From Sphingomonadales bacterium (GTDB lineage: Bacteria > Pseudomonadota > Alphaproteobacteria > Sphingomonadales > Kordiimonadaceae): a stretch of 64,000 bases of DNA. The notes beneath the pieces were generated by a model. It was not told the origin of the DNA. It was given only the letters and a program-made list of their open reading frames with translations, and did no database searches. The translations under genes and the position numbers were made by a program. Below are positions 1 to 9,303 of this stretch, piece after piece. The stretch is taken from contig JAALKD010000001.1 in assembly GCA_011088215.1 (NCBI GenBank), forward strand, positions 20,902-84,901, read 5' to 3'. Every line of letters starts with the position of its first letter. The first letter of the stretch is position 1.

Positions 1-367
1 GCGGGGTATTGTCATCGCTTGCCATTAAAGCGGCGATGCCACCGCAATCGCTATGGCCCATCACGATGATATGCTCCACTCCTACATGGTTCACTGCATA
101 TTGGATAGCCGCGCCCAGAGATTTATGGTGCGATAGACCTTTCTCGTACGGCGGCACAATATTAGCGACATTATTAACCGCAAAAACCTCGCCCAGCCCC
201 GCTTGCGTCAGAATTGCCGGATTTACCCGGCTGTCCGAACAGCCAATGATCAGGGTTTTGGGTTTCTGGCCCTTCGAGGCCCAATTTCGGTAAGCCTCGA
301 ATTTACTGTCCAGATATTCTTTCCGGAAAACCTTGTAACCCCTGATCAACTCTTCATAGGCGTCCAT
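1..367 (-). CDS. Beta-class carbonic anhydrase, C-terminus cut by window edge
   Basis: Interconverts CO2 and bicarbonate in the cytoplasm. The visible 122 residues contain the beta-class zinc signature: GCSDSR (Cys ligand with the Asp-Arg dyad) near residue 46 and MGHSDCGG (His and Cys ligands) near residue 108. The start ATG at 367 gives a normal N-terminus (MDAYEELIRGYKVFR). It lies 29 bp downstream of the PpiC-like gene in the same direction, so it may be the last gene of the nitrate operon, perhaps to handle CO2/bicarbonate during anaerobic respiration (inference). The rest of the gene is beyond base 1. Confidence 0.93.
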   Translation of the reverse strand, partial: MDAYEELIRGYKVFRKEYLDSKFEAYRNWASKGQKPKTLIIGCSDSRVNPAILTQAGLGEVFAVNNVANIVPPYEKGLSHHKSLGAAIQYAVNHVGVEHIIVMGHSDCGGIAALMASDDNTP

Positions 368-396
368 CGCAATGCTCCGCCAACGAGACCTTTGAT

Positions 397-849
397 TTAG
401 AGGCTAGCCGCGAGATCAAAGCCCGCAATCTTCGCTTTTCCAGCCAGATCCAGCAAGTAAGACTGAATTCCATGGCGAGTACTCCTGGTATGCAGATAAT
501 CGCGGATACGATCTTCAACCTTTTCAAAAGGCAGCGGCAATTTGCTGCCCTTGGCAACGTTAAAGCGCTCAATATTCTGGTCATAGTAACGACGACAGGC
601 GGTGCTGTCGGCGGCAGGTGTCGTGACCTCGGTTTCCAGCAACTGCAACGCCGCCGCTTCAATCGCATCTGGCTCAGCACTTTCCTTCAGCATGCCACCT
701 TCAACCGCCTGTTGGCGCAGTAACTCCTGAATTACCAGTGCTTTTGCCGCTTCGTCGCGCGCTGCTTCCCGGTTAGGCGCAGGGTGAAACTGCATCTCCT
801 TGAAAACCGCATCATCATCAATTTCAACTTTGTTCACATATATCGGCAT
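397..849 (-). CDS. NifM/PpiC-like nar-operon protein lacking the parvulin domain
   Basis: In several denitrifiers a PpiC-type peptidyl-prolyl isomerase follows narI and is thought to help nitrate reductase folding. This 150-residue protein has the family's N-terminal helical segment (MPIYVNKVEIDDDAVFKEM) and the lead-in to the rotamase domain (CRRYYDQNIERF, near residue 85), but then jumps straight to the segment that normally follows the domain (LPFEKVEDRIRDYL). Roughly 100 residues of catalytic parvulin domain are missing, in frame. It starts 3 bp after narI stops. It could act only as a chaperone or be a relic; assignment rests on context and the two flanking motifs. Confidence 0.7.
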   Translation of the reverse strand: MPIYVNKVEIDDDAVFKEMQFHPAPNREAARDEAAKALVIQELLRQQAVEGGMLKESAEPDAIEAAALQLLETEVTTPAADSTACRRYYDQNIERFNVAKGSKLPLPFEKVEDRIRDYLHTRSTRHGIQSYLLDLAGKAKIAGFDLAASL

Positions 850-852
850 GAC

Positions 853-1536
853 CTAGCCCCTCTTTCGGACGATTTGATAACCGGAGCGGAACAGATATTT
901 CACTGGCGCTGACAGCACATGCACAAGACGCGTAAAAGGGAACAACACAAAGATGGTCAACCCCAGCACAATATGCGCCTTAAAAATAGCAGGTTCATGC
1001 AGAACAAATTCCGCTGCGCCAGACCGAAAGGTCACTATATGCTGGGCCCAATTGGCCAGTGCAATCATCGAACTACCGTCCGGGTGCTGGGCAGAGGCCG
1101 GAATGGTAGCCAAACCCAAAATCAACTGCACGTACAAAACCAGAAGGATCATGATGTCGGCGAAACTGCTGGTTGCGCGTATACGGGGGTCTGTCAGCCT
1201 CCGAATAATCAGGACGGTCATACCAATAAAGCAGATCGTACCAAATATGCCCCCAGCCACCATCGCCATAAGCTGTTTGGTTGGTGCACTCATCAACAGA
1301 TGGTAAACCGGTTCAGGCGTCAACAAACCTACAAGGTGGCCAAAGAACAGCAGAATGATACCAACATGAAACAGGTTGCTGCCAATCCGCATTCCTTTGG
1401 ACCGCAGAAGCTGGCTTGAGCCAGCTTTCCAACTGTATGGATCCTGATCGTAGCGCAGCACCGAGCCGAGCACCAAAACCGCCACGGCCAGATAGGGATA
1501 AATCCCGAAGAAAAAATCATTGAGATACGCAGTCAT
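853..1536 (-). CDS. narI: Respiratory nitrate reductase gamma subunit (cytochrome b)
   Basis: Membrane anchor that oxidises quinol and passes electrons through two b hemes to NarH. The 227-residue length is usual for the family. Five hydrophobic helices are visible; paired histidines that would hold the hemes lie in the helix FHVGIILLFFGHLVGLL (near residues 57 and 67) and in FKAHIVLGLTIFVLFPFTRLVH (near 188 and 206). It starts 8 bp after narJ ends, in the conserved GHJI order. It appears intact, although the catalytic subunit gene upstream is broken. Confidence 0.96.
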   Translation of the reverse strand: MTAYLNDFFFGIYPYLAVAVLVLGSVLRYDQDPYSWKAGSSQLLRSKGMRIGSNLFHVGIILLFFGHLVGLLTPEPVYHLLMSAPTKQLMAMVAGGIFGTICFIGMTVLIIRRLTDPRIRATSSFADIMILLVLYVQLILGLATIPASAQHPDGSSMIALANWAQHIVTFRSGAAEFVLHEPAIFKAHIVLGLTIFVLFPFTRLVHVLSAPVKYLFRSGYQIVRKRG

Positions 1537-1544
1537 GTCCTCTC

Positions 1545-2240
1545 CTATCCAATTGGTGCGGCAGGCGCCGCTGGTTTCGCCTCAGGGCGTGTTGCTTGCG
1601 GGCATACGGCGCAGTCGGCAGCGCCGCCTGTTCCATCAAAGGCCGGAGCCTCTTCCCATTCTCGGTCCAATGCCTCCAGGCTTTGGTCCTCGCGGCCTGC
1701 ATCAAGGGTTGCTTGCTCAATCACCTTGGGATCCACCTCAACGTCAGTAAGGTCGGCGAGAATACGGAAAATATGCTGATAGGGGCTTTTCTTGACCTTC
1801 AGCTTCGCGCCAACCGCCGCCAGAATATGAGCCGTTTCCGCCAGCATTTCCTGCGCTTCCGCAAAAGGACGAACCGATAGGTACTCCAGAAAAAGTGGCA
1901 GATAATCAGGCAGCTCTCGCTTGGCCAATTTGAAGCCGTGGTTCTTATATATGCCCATCAGGTCCACCATGGCCTGACCACGGTCCCGGCTTTCGCCGTG
2001 CACATGCTCAAACAGATAAAGTGAATTCGCACGCGAGCGGTCAAACAGAGCCACATAGTCTTCCTGAATACGAAGAATGCTTCGGCGTTCAAGATCATCC
2101 ATGAGGGCAAACAAAGGCTTTCTGAGCTTAGTCGGCACCAGCCCTTCCTGCTCAATTGCCTCTTTGATTTCGCCCATATGCTGCTGCATTTCTTCGGTTG
2201 GGTATGAAAGCAGTAACCCAAGAAGTTTCAGAGTAATCAT
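1545..2240 (-). CDS. narJ: Nitrate reductase assembly chaperone (molybdenum cofactor insertion)
   Basis: TorD/DmsD-superfamily chaperone that binds the NarG N-terminus and is needed for cofactor insertion; it is not part of the final enzyme. At 231 residues it is of normal size and all alpha-helical, with the NarJ-type core LYLFEHVHGESRDRGQAMVDL near residues 74-94. Its ATG overlaps the narH stop (ATGA at 2237-2240), with an AAGGAG ribosome site inside the narH end, so translation is likely coupled. The C-terminal 50 residues are rich in Ala and Pro and contain two Cys, as often seen in this family. Confidence 0.95.
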   Translation of the reverse strand: MITLKLLGLLLSYPTEEMQQHMGEIKEAIEQEGLVPTKLRKPLFALMDDLERRSILRIQEDYVALFDRSRANSLYLFEHVHGESRDRGQAMVDLMGIYKNHGFKLAKRELPDYLPLFLEYLSVRPFAEAQEMLAETAHILAAVGAKLKVKKSPYQHIFRILADLTDVEVDPKVIEQATLDAGREDQSLEALDREWEEAPAFDGTGGAADCAVCPQATRPEAKPAAPAAPIG

Positions 2241-3793
2241 TTTGGTCTCCTTACATTGCCGCTCATGGTATTTTTATGGGTCGGACCGCCAAACAAATTG
2301 CCGGAACCGTTTGACCCACCGGAACATCCGTTGCCAAAGCTGAAGCCGCATGCAGACCTGCTTTCGAAGGCAATATCATTGTCAAAAGGGGTTTTTCCGG
2401 CATATTCCCGGTGGTTGGTCGGAATGACAAAACGGTCATCATAATCTGCCAGCGCCATAATTTTATACATGTCAGCTATGGTGCGTTCGTCGAGCCCAAC
2501 CCGATCAAGAACGGCACTATCACCGCCACTACCGACAGTTTTCCCGCGCATAAAGGTACGCATCGCCATCATGCGTTCCAGCGCATGCACAACCGGCTCT
2601 TCTTTGCCGCCTGTGAGCAGATTGGCGAGATATTTCACCGGTATACGCAAGCTTTTTACGTCAGGCATAATGTCATCACCGGGAGTTTTACCGTCATTGT
2701 ACGCGCTCTGGATCGGCGACAACGGCGGGATATACCAAACCATCGGCAAGGTGCGATATTCTGGGTGCAGCGGGAACGCTACTTTCCAGTCAATCGCCAT
2801 CTTGTAAACCGGTGACTGTTTGGCAGCCTCCAGCCAACTATCGGGTACGCCGTCACGTCTCGCCTGAGCAATAACTTCAGGGTCATGCGGATCGAGGAAA
2901 ATATCACACTGAGCCTGGTACAGGTCCCGTTCATCGTCCGTGGACGCAGCCTCTTCAATGCGGTCAGCGTCATAAAGCAACACACCCAGATAGCGAATGC
3001 GTCCAACGCAGGTTTCCGAGCAAACGGTGGGATCACCGTTTTCAATACGCGGGAAACAGAATGTGCATTTTTCTGATTTTCCAGACTGCCAGTTGAAATA
3101 GATTTTCTTGTAAGGACAGCCCGACACGCACATACGCCAGCCGCGACATTTGTCCTGGTCGATGAGAACTATGCCGTCTTCTTCGCGCTTGTAGATCGCA
3201 CCTGACGGGCACGCGGCCACACAAGTTGGATTGAGGCAATGTTCGCACAGACGCGGCAAATACATCATGAATGTATTTTCAAACTGGCCGTAGATGTCTT
3301 TTTCAATGTCCTGGAAATTATAATCCTGAGAGCGTTTTTCAAACTCTCCACCAAGTATTTCTTCCCAGTTGGGGCCCCATTCGACCTTTTCCATTTTTTG
3401 TCCGGTGATGACCGAATGCGCCCGTGCCGTTGGCGGTGTGTTCACTTCCGGCGAATTTTGCAGATGGGCATAATCGAAAGTAAAAGGTTCGTAATAATCG
3501 TCAATTTCCGGCAGGTCCGGATTGGCGAATATTTTAGACAGAAGCCTGAGCTTTCCACCCATTTTGGGCTGAATTTTACCACTGGTTTTACGTTCCCAGC
3601 CCCCTTTCCATTCTGCCTGATTTTCCCAATTTTTCGGATAGCCCACACCAGGCTTGGTTTCCACATTGTTGAACCAAGCATACTCAACGCCTTCGCGACT
3701 GGTCCAGACGTTCTTGCAAGTAACCGAACAGGTGTGACAGCCGATGCATTTGTCCAGATTGAGGACCATGCCAATTTGTGCACGTATTTTCAT
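2237..3793 (-). CDS. narH: Respiratory nitrate reductase beta subunit (iron-sulfur)
   Basis: Carries electrons from NarI to NarG through three [4Fe-4S] and one [3Fe-4S] cluster. Cys motifs are intact: KCIGCHTCSVTCK near residues 15-27, CEHCLNPTCVAACP near 180, then KCRGWRMCVSGCP where Trp replaces the second Cys, as expected for the [3Fe-4S] site, and CTFCFPRIENGDPTVCSETC. I chose the ATG at 3793 (MKIRAQIGMVLNLDKC), which gives 518 residues; an open frame continues upstream to 3940 but that extension lies inside narG. Adjacent and co-directional with narG (10-bp gap) and overlapping narJ. Confidence 0.96.
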   Translation of the reverse strand: MKIRAQIGMVLNLDKCIGCHTCSVTCKNVWTSREGVEYAWFNNVETKPGVGYPKNWENQAEWKGGWERKTSGKIQPKMGGKLRLLSKIFANPDLPEIDDYYEPFTFDYAHLQNSPEVNTPPTARAHSVITGQKMEKVEWGPNWEEILGGEFEKRSQDYNFQDIEKDIYGQFENTFMMYLPRLCEHCLNPTCVAACPSGAIYKREEDGIVLIDQDKCRGWRMCVSGCPYKKIYFNWQSGKSEKCTFCFPRIENGDPTVCSETCVGRIRYLGVLLYDADRIEEAASTDDERDLYQAQCDIFLDPHDPEVIAQARRDGVPDSWLEAAKQSPVYKMAIDWKVAFPLHPEYRTLPMVWYIPPLSPIQSAYNDGKTPGDDIMPDVKSLRIPVKYLANLLTGGKEEPVVHALERMMAMRTFMRGKTVGSGGDSAVLDRVGLDERTIADMYKIMALADYDDRFVIPTNHREYAGKTPFDNDIAFESRSACGFSFGNGCSGGSNGSGNLFGGPTHKNTMSGNVRRPK

Positions 3794-3803
3794 CAAATCT
3801 CTC

Positions 3804-6800
3804 CTATTCGGCCGCTGCTGGGGTTGCGGGCTCTTCACCCCATTCGACATTTTCAGCCTTCCGAACCACGACAAATTCATCGCGGTTTGAGCCAACAGTG
3901 CCGTAATAATTGAAACCGTAAGCCAGCTGTGCGTATCCACCGATCATATGCGTAGGCTTGACCACCGTGCGGGTGACGGAGTTGTGAATACCGCCCCTGC
4001 CACCAGTTGTTTTGGCAACCGGTGTGTTGATGGTTTTTTCCTGCGCGTGATACATCATGGTCATGCCTTCTGGCACTCGCTGCGAGACAACCGCTCGGGC
4101 CATAATCGCACCATTTGCGTTGTAAAGCTCGATCCAGTCATTGTCCTCAACATCGATTTTGCGAGCATCAATTTCCGACATCCAGACCACTGGTCCGCCA
4201 CGGTTGAGGGTTAGCATCAACAGGTTTTCACTATAGGTGGAATGGATGCCCCATTTTTGGTGGGGAGTGATCCAGTTCAAAGCTACCTGTTTGGTGCCTT
4301 CACCGTGCGCATCGATCACCGGCGCGACAGTTTTGGTGTTAACCGGGCCTTTATAGACACAGAATCCCTCGCCGAAATCACGCATCCAAGCATGATCCTG
4401 GTAGAAATGCTGACGACCGGTTAGCGTTCGCCAGGGTATCAGCTCATGCACGTTGGTATAACCAGCGTTGTAGCTAACGTGCTCGTCCTCAAGACCTGAC
4501 CATGTTGGCGATGAGATGATCTTACGAGGTTGTGCCTTGATGTCATGAAAGCGGATTTTTTCATCCTCTTTCGGCTTGGCCAAATGAGTGTGTTCGCGGC
4601 CAGTAATATCGCCCAGTGCAGCCCATGCTTTTACCGCCACATGACCGTTGGTTTCAGGCGCCAGCGACAAAACTGTCTCTGCCGCATTTACGTCCGTGAC
4701 AATTTTGGGCATACCCTCATTAACACCAACTTCATCGTGAACACCGTTAAGACGACCCAGCAGGTCAACTTCTTCTTCGGTGTTCCATGCGATGCCCTTA
4801 CCACCATTACCCACTTTGCTCATCAAGGGGCCCAACGCGGTAAAGCGCTTGTAGGTATTCGGGTAATCCCGCGTAACTTCGACCAAACTCGGCATCGTCT
4901 TACCCGGAATGGGATCACACTCGCCCTTTTTCCAATCTGTAACACCTAGCGGCTGTGCCATTTCACCCGGCGTGTCGTGCAGGATAGGCAGCGTGACAAT
5001 GTCTTTTTCGACACCAAGATGACCGACGCAAAGCTCGGAGAATTTCTCGGCGAGACCTCGGTATATGTCCCAATCGCTACGGCTTTCCCATGCCGGGTCA
5101 ACCGCACGTGTTAGTGGATGAATGAAAGGATGCATGTCTGATGTATTCAGGTCATTCTTTTCATACCAGGTGGCAGACGGCAACACGATATCGGAATAGA
5201 CACAAGTGGTGGACATGCGGAAATCAAGCGTGACAACAAGATCAAGTTTACCTTCCGGCGCTTCGTCATGCCAAACAACTTCGCTTGGTTTTTGACCGCC
5301 CGTTGACCCCATATCTTTACCCAAAAGACCATTTTGTGTGCCCAAAAGATGCTTGAGCATATATTCGTGACCCTTAACGGATGAGCCAAGAATATTGGAC
5401 CGCCAGATAAACATATTACGTGGGAAGTTTTTCGGATCGTCCGGGTCTTCACAGGCAAAACCGAGATCACCAGACTTGAGCTGGTCAACAACATAGTCCG
5501 CCGGTTTCATGCCCGCGGCATCTGCCGCTTTGGCAACCTTAAGCGGATTGTCGTTCAACTGTGGTGCAGATGGCAACCAACCCATGCGCTCCGACCGCAC
5601 GTTGCAATCAAGTAACGTGGTGTTCTTCCAGCTCTCCTTGTCCGCCAGCGGCGACAGGATTTCATCCATCTCCAGCTTCTCATAGCGCCACTGGTTTGAG
5701 TGGTTGTAGAAAAAGCTGGTGGAATTCATATGCCGAGGCGGCCGGGCCCAATCAAGGCCAAAGGCCAGTGGTTGCCATCCGGTTTGTGGCCGCAGTTTCT
5801 CCTGGCCCACATAGTGCGCCCAGCCACCGCCAGATTTGCCAACACAGCCACACATGATCAACAGGTTCATAATGCCCCGGTAAATCATATCCATATGATA
5901 CCAGTGGTTCACCGCCGCGCCGAGAATAACCATCGACCGGCCGCGGGTTTGGTCAGCATTGGTGGCAAATTCGCGCGCCACCTGAATTACCTGCGCGGTC
6001 CACACCAGTGATTTTTTCCTGCCATGCCGGTGTATAGGGCACATCGTCATCAAAAGATGACGCCACATTGCCGCCACCAAGGCCGCGGTCAACGCCGTAA
6101 TTGGCCGCCATTAGGTCAAACACTGTTGCAACTTTAACCGCACCGTCTTTTGTCTCAACGGTTTTAATCGGCACATTGCGTTCCAGAACACTTGCATGGT
6201 CGGTGTGCTTGAAAATCGGTTGATCATTTTCCAGATTGCCAAAATATGGAAAGGCAACAGCTTCAACTGCATCACTGCCGTCGATCAGACTAACCTTTGG
6301 CCATACTTCACTACCGTCAGCAACGTTCTTAAGCTCAAGATTCCATTTCTTGCTTTCGTCCCAGCGAGACCCGATGGTGCCGTTAGGCACACAAATCTCG
6401 TCGGAATTACCGTCCAGAATGACAGCTTTCCACTCGGCGTTCTTTTCTTCGCCTAATCCGTCCGCCATATCGGAAGCACGCAGCAGGCGCCCGGGAACCA
6501 ACTGGCCGTCTTTTTCGTCGAGCACCACCAAAAACGGCATGTCTGTGTACATGCGGCAATAGTCGTCAAAATATTCCGACTTTCCAGCGGTGTGAAACTC
6601 TTTCAAAATCACATGGCCCATCGCCATGGCCATTGCGCTGTCGGTACCCTGACGCGGGTTAAGCCAGATATCAGTAAGTTTCGCGACTTCAGAGTAATCC
6701 GGTGTGACCGACACGGTTTTGGTGCCTTTGTAGCGCACTTCGGTGAAGAAGTGCGCGTCCGGCGTGCGAGTTTGCGGCACGTTCGAACCCCAGGCAATGA

Positions 6801-7547
6801 TATAGCCAGAATTGTACCAGTCTGCGCTTTCCGGCACATCTGTTTGCTCACCCCATGTTTGCGGCGAACTGGGCGGCAGGTCGCAGTACCAATCGTAAAA
6901 GGACATACAAACACCGCCGATCAACGACAGATAACGGCTGCCGGCAGCGTAAGAAACCATCGACATGGCCGGGATCGGTGAAAGCCAATGATGCGATCAG
7001 GGCCAAATTCTTTGGCGGTATAAACATTGGACGCAGCGGTGATCTCGTTCACCTCGTCCCATTCGGCGCGAACAAATCCACCTAGACCTCGTGCCTTTTT
7101 ATATTCGCGGGCCTTTTTGGGGTCCGAGACAATACTACCCCAAGCATCAACCGGGTCGGGAAACTCTGCCTTCGCCTGCCGCCACGACGCCAACAGCTTA
7201 CCACGCACCAACGGATACTTCAGCCGAGCAGCACTATAGAGATACCAGCTGTAACTGGCACCGCGGGCACACCCACGCGGCTCGTGGTTTGGCAGGTCGG
7301 GCCGGGTTTTAGGATAGTCTGTTTGCTGGGTTTCCCAGGTTACCAAGCCGTTTTTGACATAAATTTTCCAACTACAAGACCCGGTACAATTCACACCGTG
7401 GGCCGAGCGCACAACCTTGTCGTGCGACGAACGACCGCGGTAGGCCTTTTCCCAGGACCGGCTTTCGTCGGTCGTAATACCGTGCCCATCCGAGAATGTG
7501 TCGGGCGATTTGGTGAAGTAAGAGAGCCGGTCAATAAAATTGCTCAT
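3804..7547 (-). pseudogene. narG: Respiratory nitrate reductase alpha subunit, two frameshifts
   Basis: Molybdenum bis-MGD subunit that reduces nitrate. Three reading frames together cover the whole protein. The N-terminus has the HGVNCTGSC iron-sulfur/Mo motif. The first break is near 6981-6983, where GGC-TTT-CAC replaces the expected GGC-TTT-TCA (one T lost; continuation FGPDRIIGF-SPIPAMSMVSY). The second is near 5993-5998, where CGCGCAG replaces an expected CGCGCGCAG (two bases lost; ITGVDRA-QVIQVAREF). Restoring three bases gives 1,248 residues, essentially the E. coli length (1,247). The start has a GGAG site 7 bases upstream. Both breaks are in short repeats, so sequencing error is possible; if real, the enzyme is dead. 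Confidence 0.9.
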
Positions 7548-7571
7548 GATTTTTCTCCGAATGCCGTTTGT

Positions 7572-9209
7572 TTATGGGTTTTTCACGTAAGCGTTCTTGC
7601 GCAGATAGAACCACCAGTTGATCAGAATGCAGATGCCGTAGAATACGGCGAAGCCATAGAGAGCATACTCAGGTGTGGTAGCTTTGATCTGTTCGCCGAA
7701 TACCTTGGGAATGATGAAAGCGCCATAAGCCGCGATTGCACTTGTCCAACCCAGAACCGGGCCAGCTTGTTCTTTGTTAAAGACCATAGCAATTGTGCGG
7801 AAAGTTGAACCGTTTCCAATGCCTGTGGCAGCAAACAAGATGATGAACAGAATGAGGAACGGATAGAAAAATTCCTCAGGTGTTGCCGAGGCGTAGGCTG
7901 CTTTCATGTAATAAGCCACACCCAGTGCGGAAGCGACCATCACAACGCTGATAATCTGCGTAACTTTGGCACCGCCCATTTTATCGGCCCACATACCACC
8001 AAGCGGCCGAATAAGCGCTCCGATGAAGGGGCCCATCCAAGCAAACATCAGCGCACTAGGGCCATTAGGGTTTGCAATGTGGGTCATCACCCCGTCGGCA
8101 CCCATAATATGCTGGTAGCCAAAAATCACTTTAATTGCCAACGCTGTGGTGGCTGCGAAACCAATGAAGCTACCAAATGTCATCGTATAGATAACTGTCA
8201 TCGCCCACGTGTGCTTATTATCGAAGATTGAAAACTGACGCTTGAGGTTTGTTTGAATTTTCCCAGGGATCAGCTTCATCAGGCCGAGGGTTGAAACAAT
8301 TACAATTGGCAGCACAATCCATTTGTTCAGGTTAAGGCCAGAGCCACCGGTTGCTTCTGGTAACATCAACCACAGACCAAACGCAGCTGTCGCCAAACCG
8401 ATGAGAAGCATGCCGAGAATTTTAGCAAAGGCAGGTAGGGCAGAACTCGCATCAGGTGAAACATGCTCGTCACGGATAGTGTTCATGCCAAACCAGATAG
8501 CTATAGCAAGCGGCGCCAGGAACAACAGCCATACCCAGCCAGCATTAAATATATAAGCATCTGTGCCTGCGGGGATTTTACCGATCAATGTGCCTGAGGT
8601 GGTTTTCAGGGTCATGGGGTCACCGCCGAAAAGGGCGAATGTCATTACCAGTGGCACCAGAATTTGCATGGTCGTAACACCAAAGTTACCCAAACCCGCA
8701 TTCATCCCCAGCGCATAGCCCTGGATTTTTTTCGGATAGAAGAAACTGATGTTTGACATGGAAGATGCGAAGTTACCGCCACCGATGCCAGACAGCAGCG
8801 CCATCAACTGGAATTGCCACAGCGGTGTATTGATGTCCTGCAGCATATAGCCAACACCCGCAGCTGGTATCATCAACAGGGCTGTGGTCAAAAACAGCGT
8901 GTAACGGCCCCCGGCTATCCGAATGAAGAAGGTGCTGGGGATACGCAGTGTTGCACCAGACAGGCCTGCAATTGCGGCAAGGGTGAACAACTCGGACTGG
9001 CTAATGTTAAAGCCGAGATTCATCATCTGAACAGTGATGATGCCCCAGTAAAGCCAAACAGCAAATCCGCACAACAGCGATGGGATCGAAATCCACAAGT
9101 TACGCGTTGCAATTTTTTTACCCGCCGATTCCCATTGTACATCATCGTCAGGGTTCCAACCAAACAGGTCTCGCCCCTTTTCTTGCAACTGTTTCACTTG
9201 TTCGCTCAT
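7572..9209 (-). CDS. narK: Nitrate/nitrite transporter, NarK2 type (MFS)
   Basis: Twelve-helix major facilitator protein of the nitrate/nitrite porter group, expected to exchange nitrate for nitrite across the inner membrane. At 545 residues it is longer than NarK1, with an N-terminal cytosolic stretch (residues 1-35) and glycine-rich signature stretches such as SGIGGGNFASSMSNISFFYPK near residue 145. An AAGGAG site lies just upstream of the ATG at 9209. It ends 24 bp before narG, so it is an operon member. In organisms with a narK1-narK2 pair, this second protein is usually the antiporter; NarK2 here appears intact. Confidence 0.92.
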   Translation of the reverse strand: MSEQVKQLQEKGRDLFGWNPDDDVQWESAGKKIATRNLWISIPSLLCGFAVWLYWGIITVQMMNLGFNISQSELFTLAAIAGLSGATLRIPSTFFIRIAGGRYTLFLTTALLMIPAAGVGYMLQDINTPLWQFQLMALLSGIGGGNFASSMSNISFFYPKKIQGYALGMNAGLGNFGVTTMQILVPLVMTFALFGGDPMTLKTTSGTLIGKIPAGTDAYIFNAGWVWLLFLAPLAIAIWFGMNTIRDEHVSPDASSALPAFAKILGMLLIGLATAAFGLWLMLPEATGGSGLNLNKWIVLPIVIVSTLGLMKLIPGKIQTNLKRQFSIFDNKHTWAMTVIYTMTFGSFIGFAATTALAIKVIFGYQHIMGADGVMTHIANPNGPSALMFAWMGPFIGALIRPLGGMWADKMGGAKVTQIISVVMVASALGVAYYMKAAYASATPEEFFYPFLILFIILFAATGIGNGSTFRTIAMVFNKEQAGPVLGWTSAIAAYGAFIIPKVFGEQIKATTPEYALYGFAVFYGICILINWWFYLRKNAYVKNP

Positions 9210-9268
9210 TAATCTTCTCCTTGAAGATGCCCCTTAACCTTGCGCCGTGGGGTTCCAAAATATGTTTG

Positions 9269-9292
9269 CGGCAGGCTCAAATGGGCCTGCCG
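9269..9292. terminator. Hairpin between narK1 and narK2
   Basis: An 8-bp perfect stem (CGGCAGGC / GCCTGCCG) around an 8-base loop sits in the 94-bp space between the two porter genes. There is no clear T-run after it in the operon direction, so it may be a leaky terminator or an mRNA-processing hairpin rather than a full stop (inference). Confidence 0.45.
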
Positions 9293-9303
9293 AAATTCGC
9301 CGT

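Noticed and set aside
919..1419. Plus-strand open frame opposite narI
   Set aside because: Antisense shadow of a conserved membrane protein; composition is not protein-like.
3804..7547. Three independent molybdoprotein genes in the narG region
   Set aside because: The pieces join end to end into one NarG when three bases are restored.
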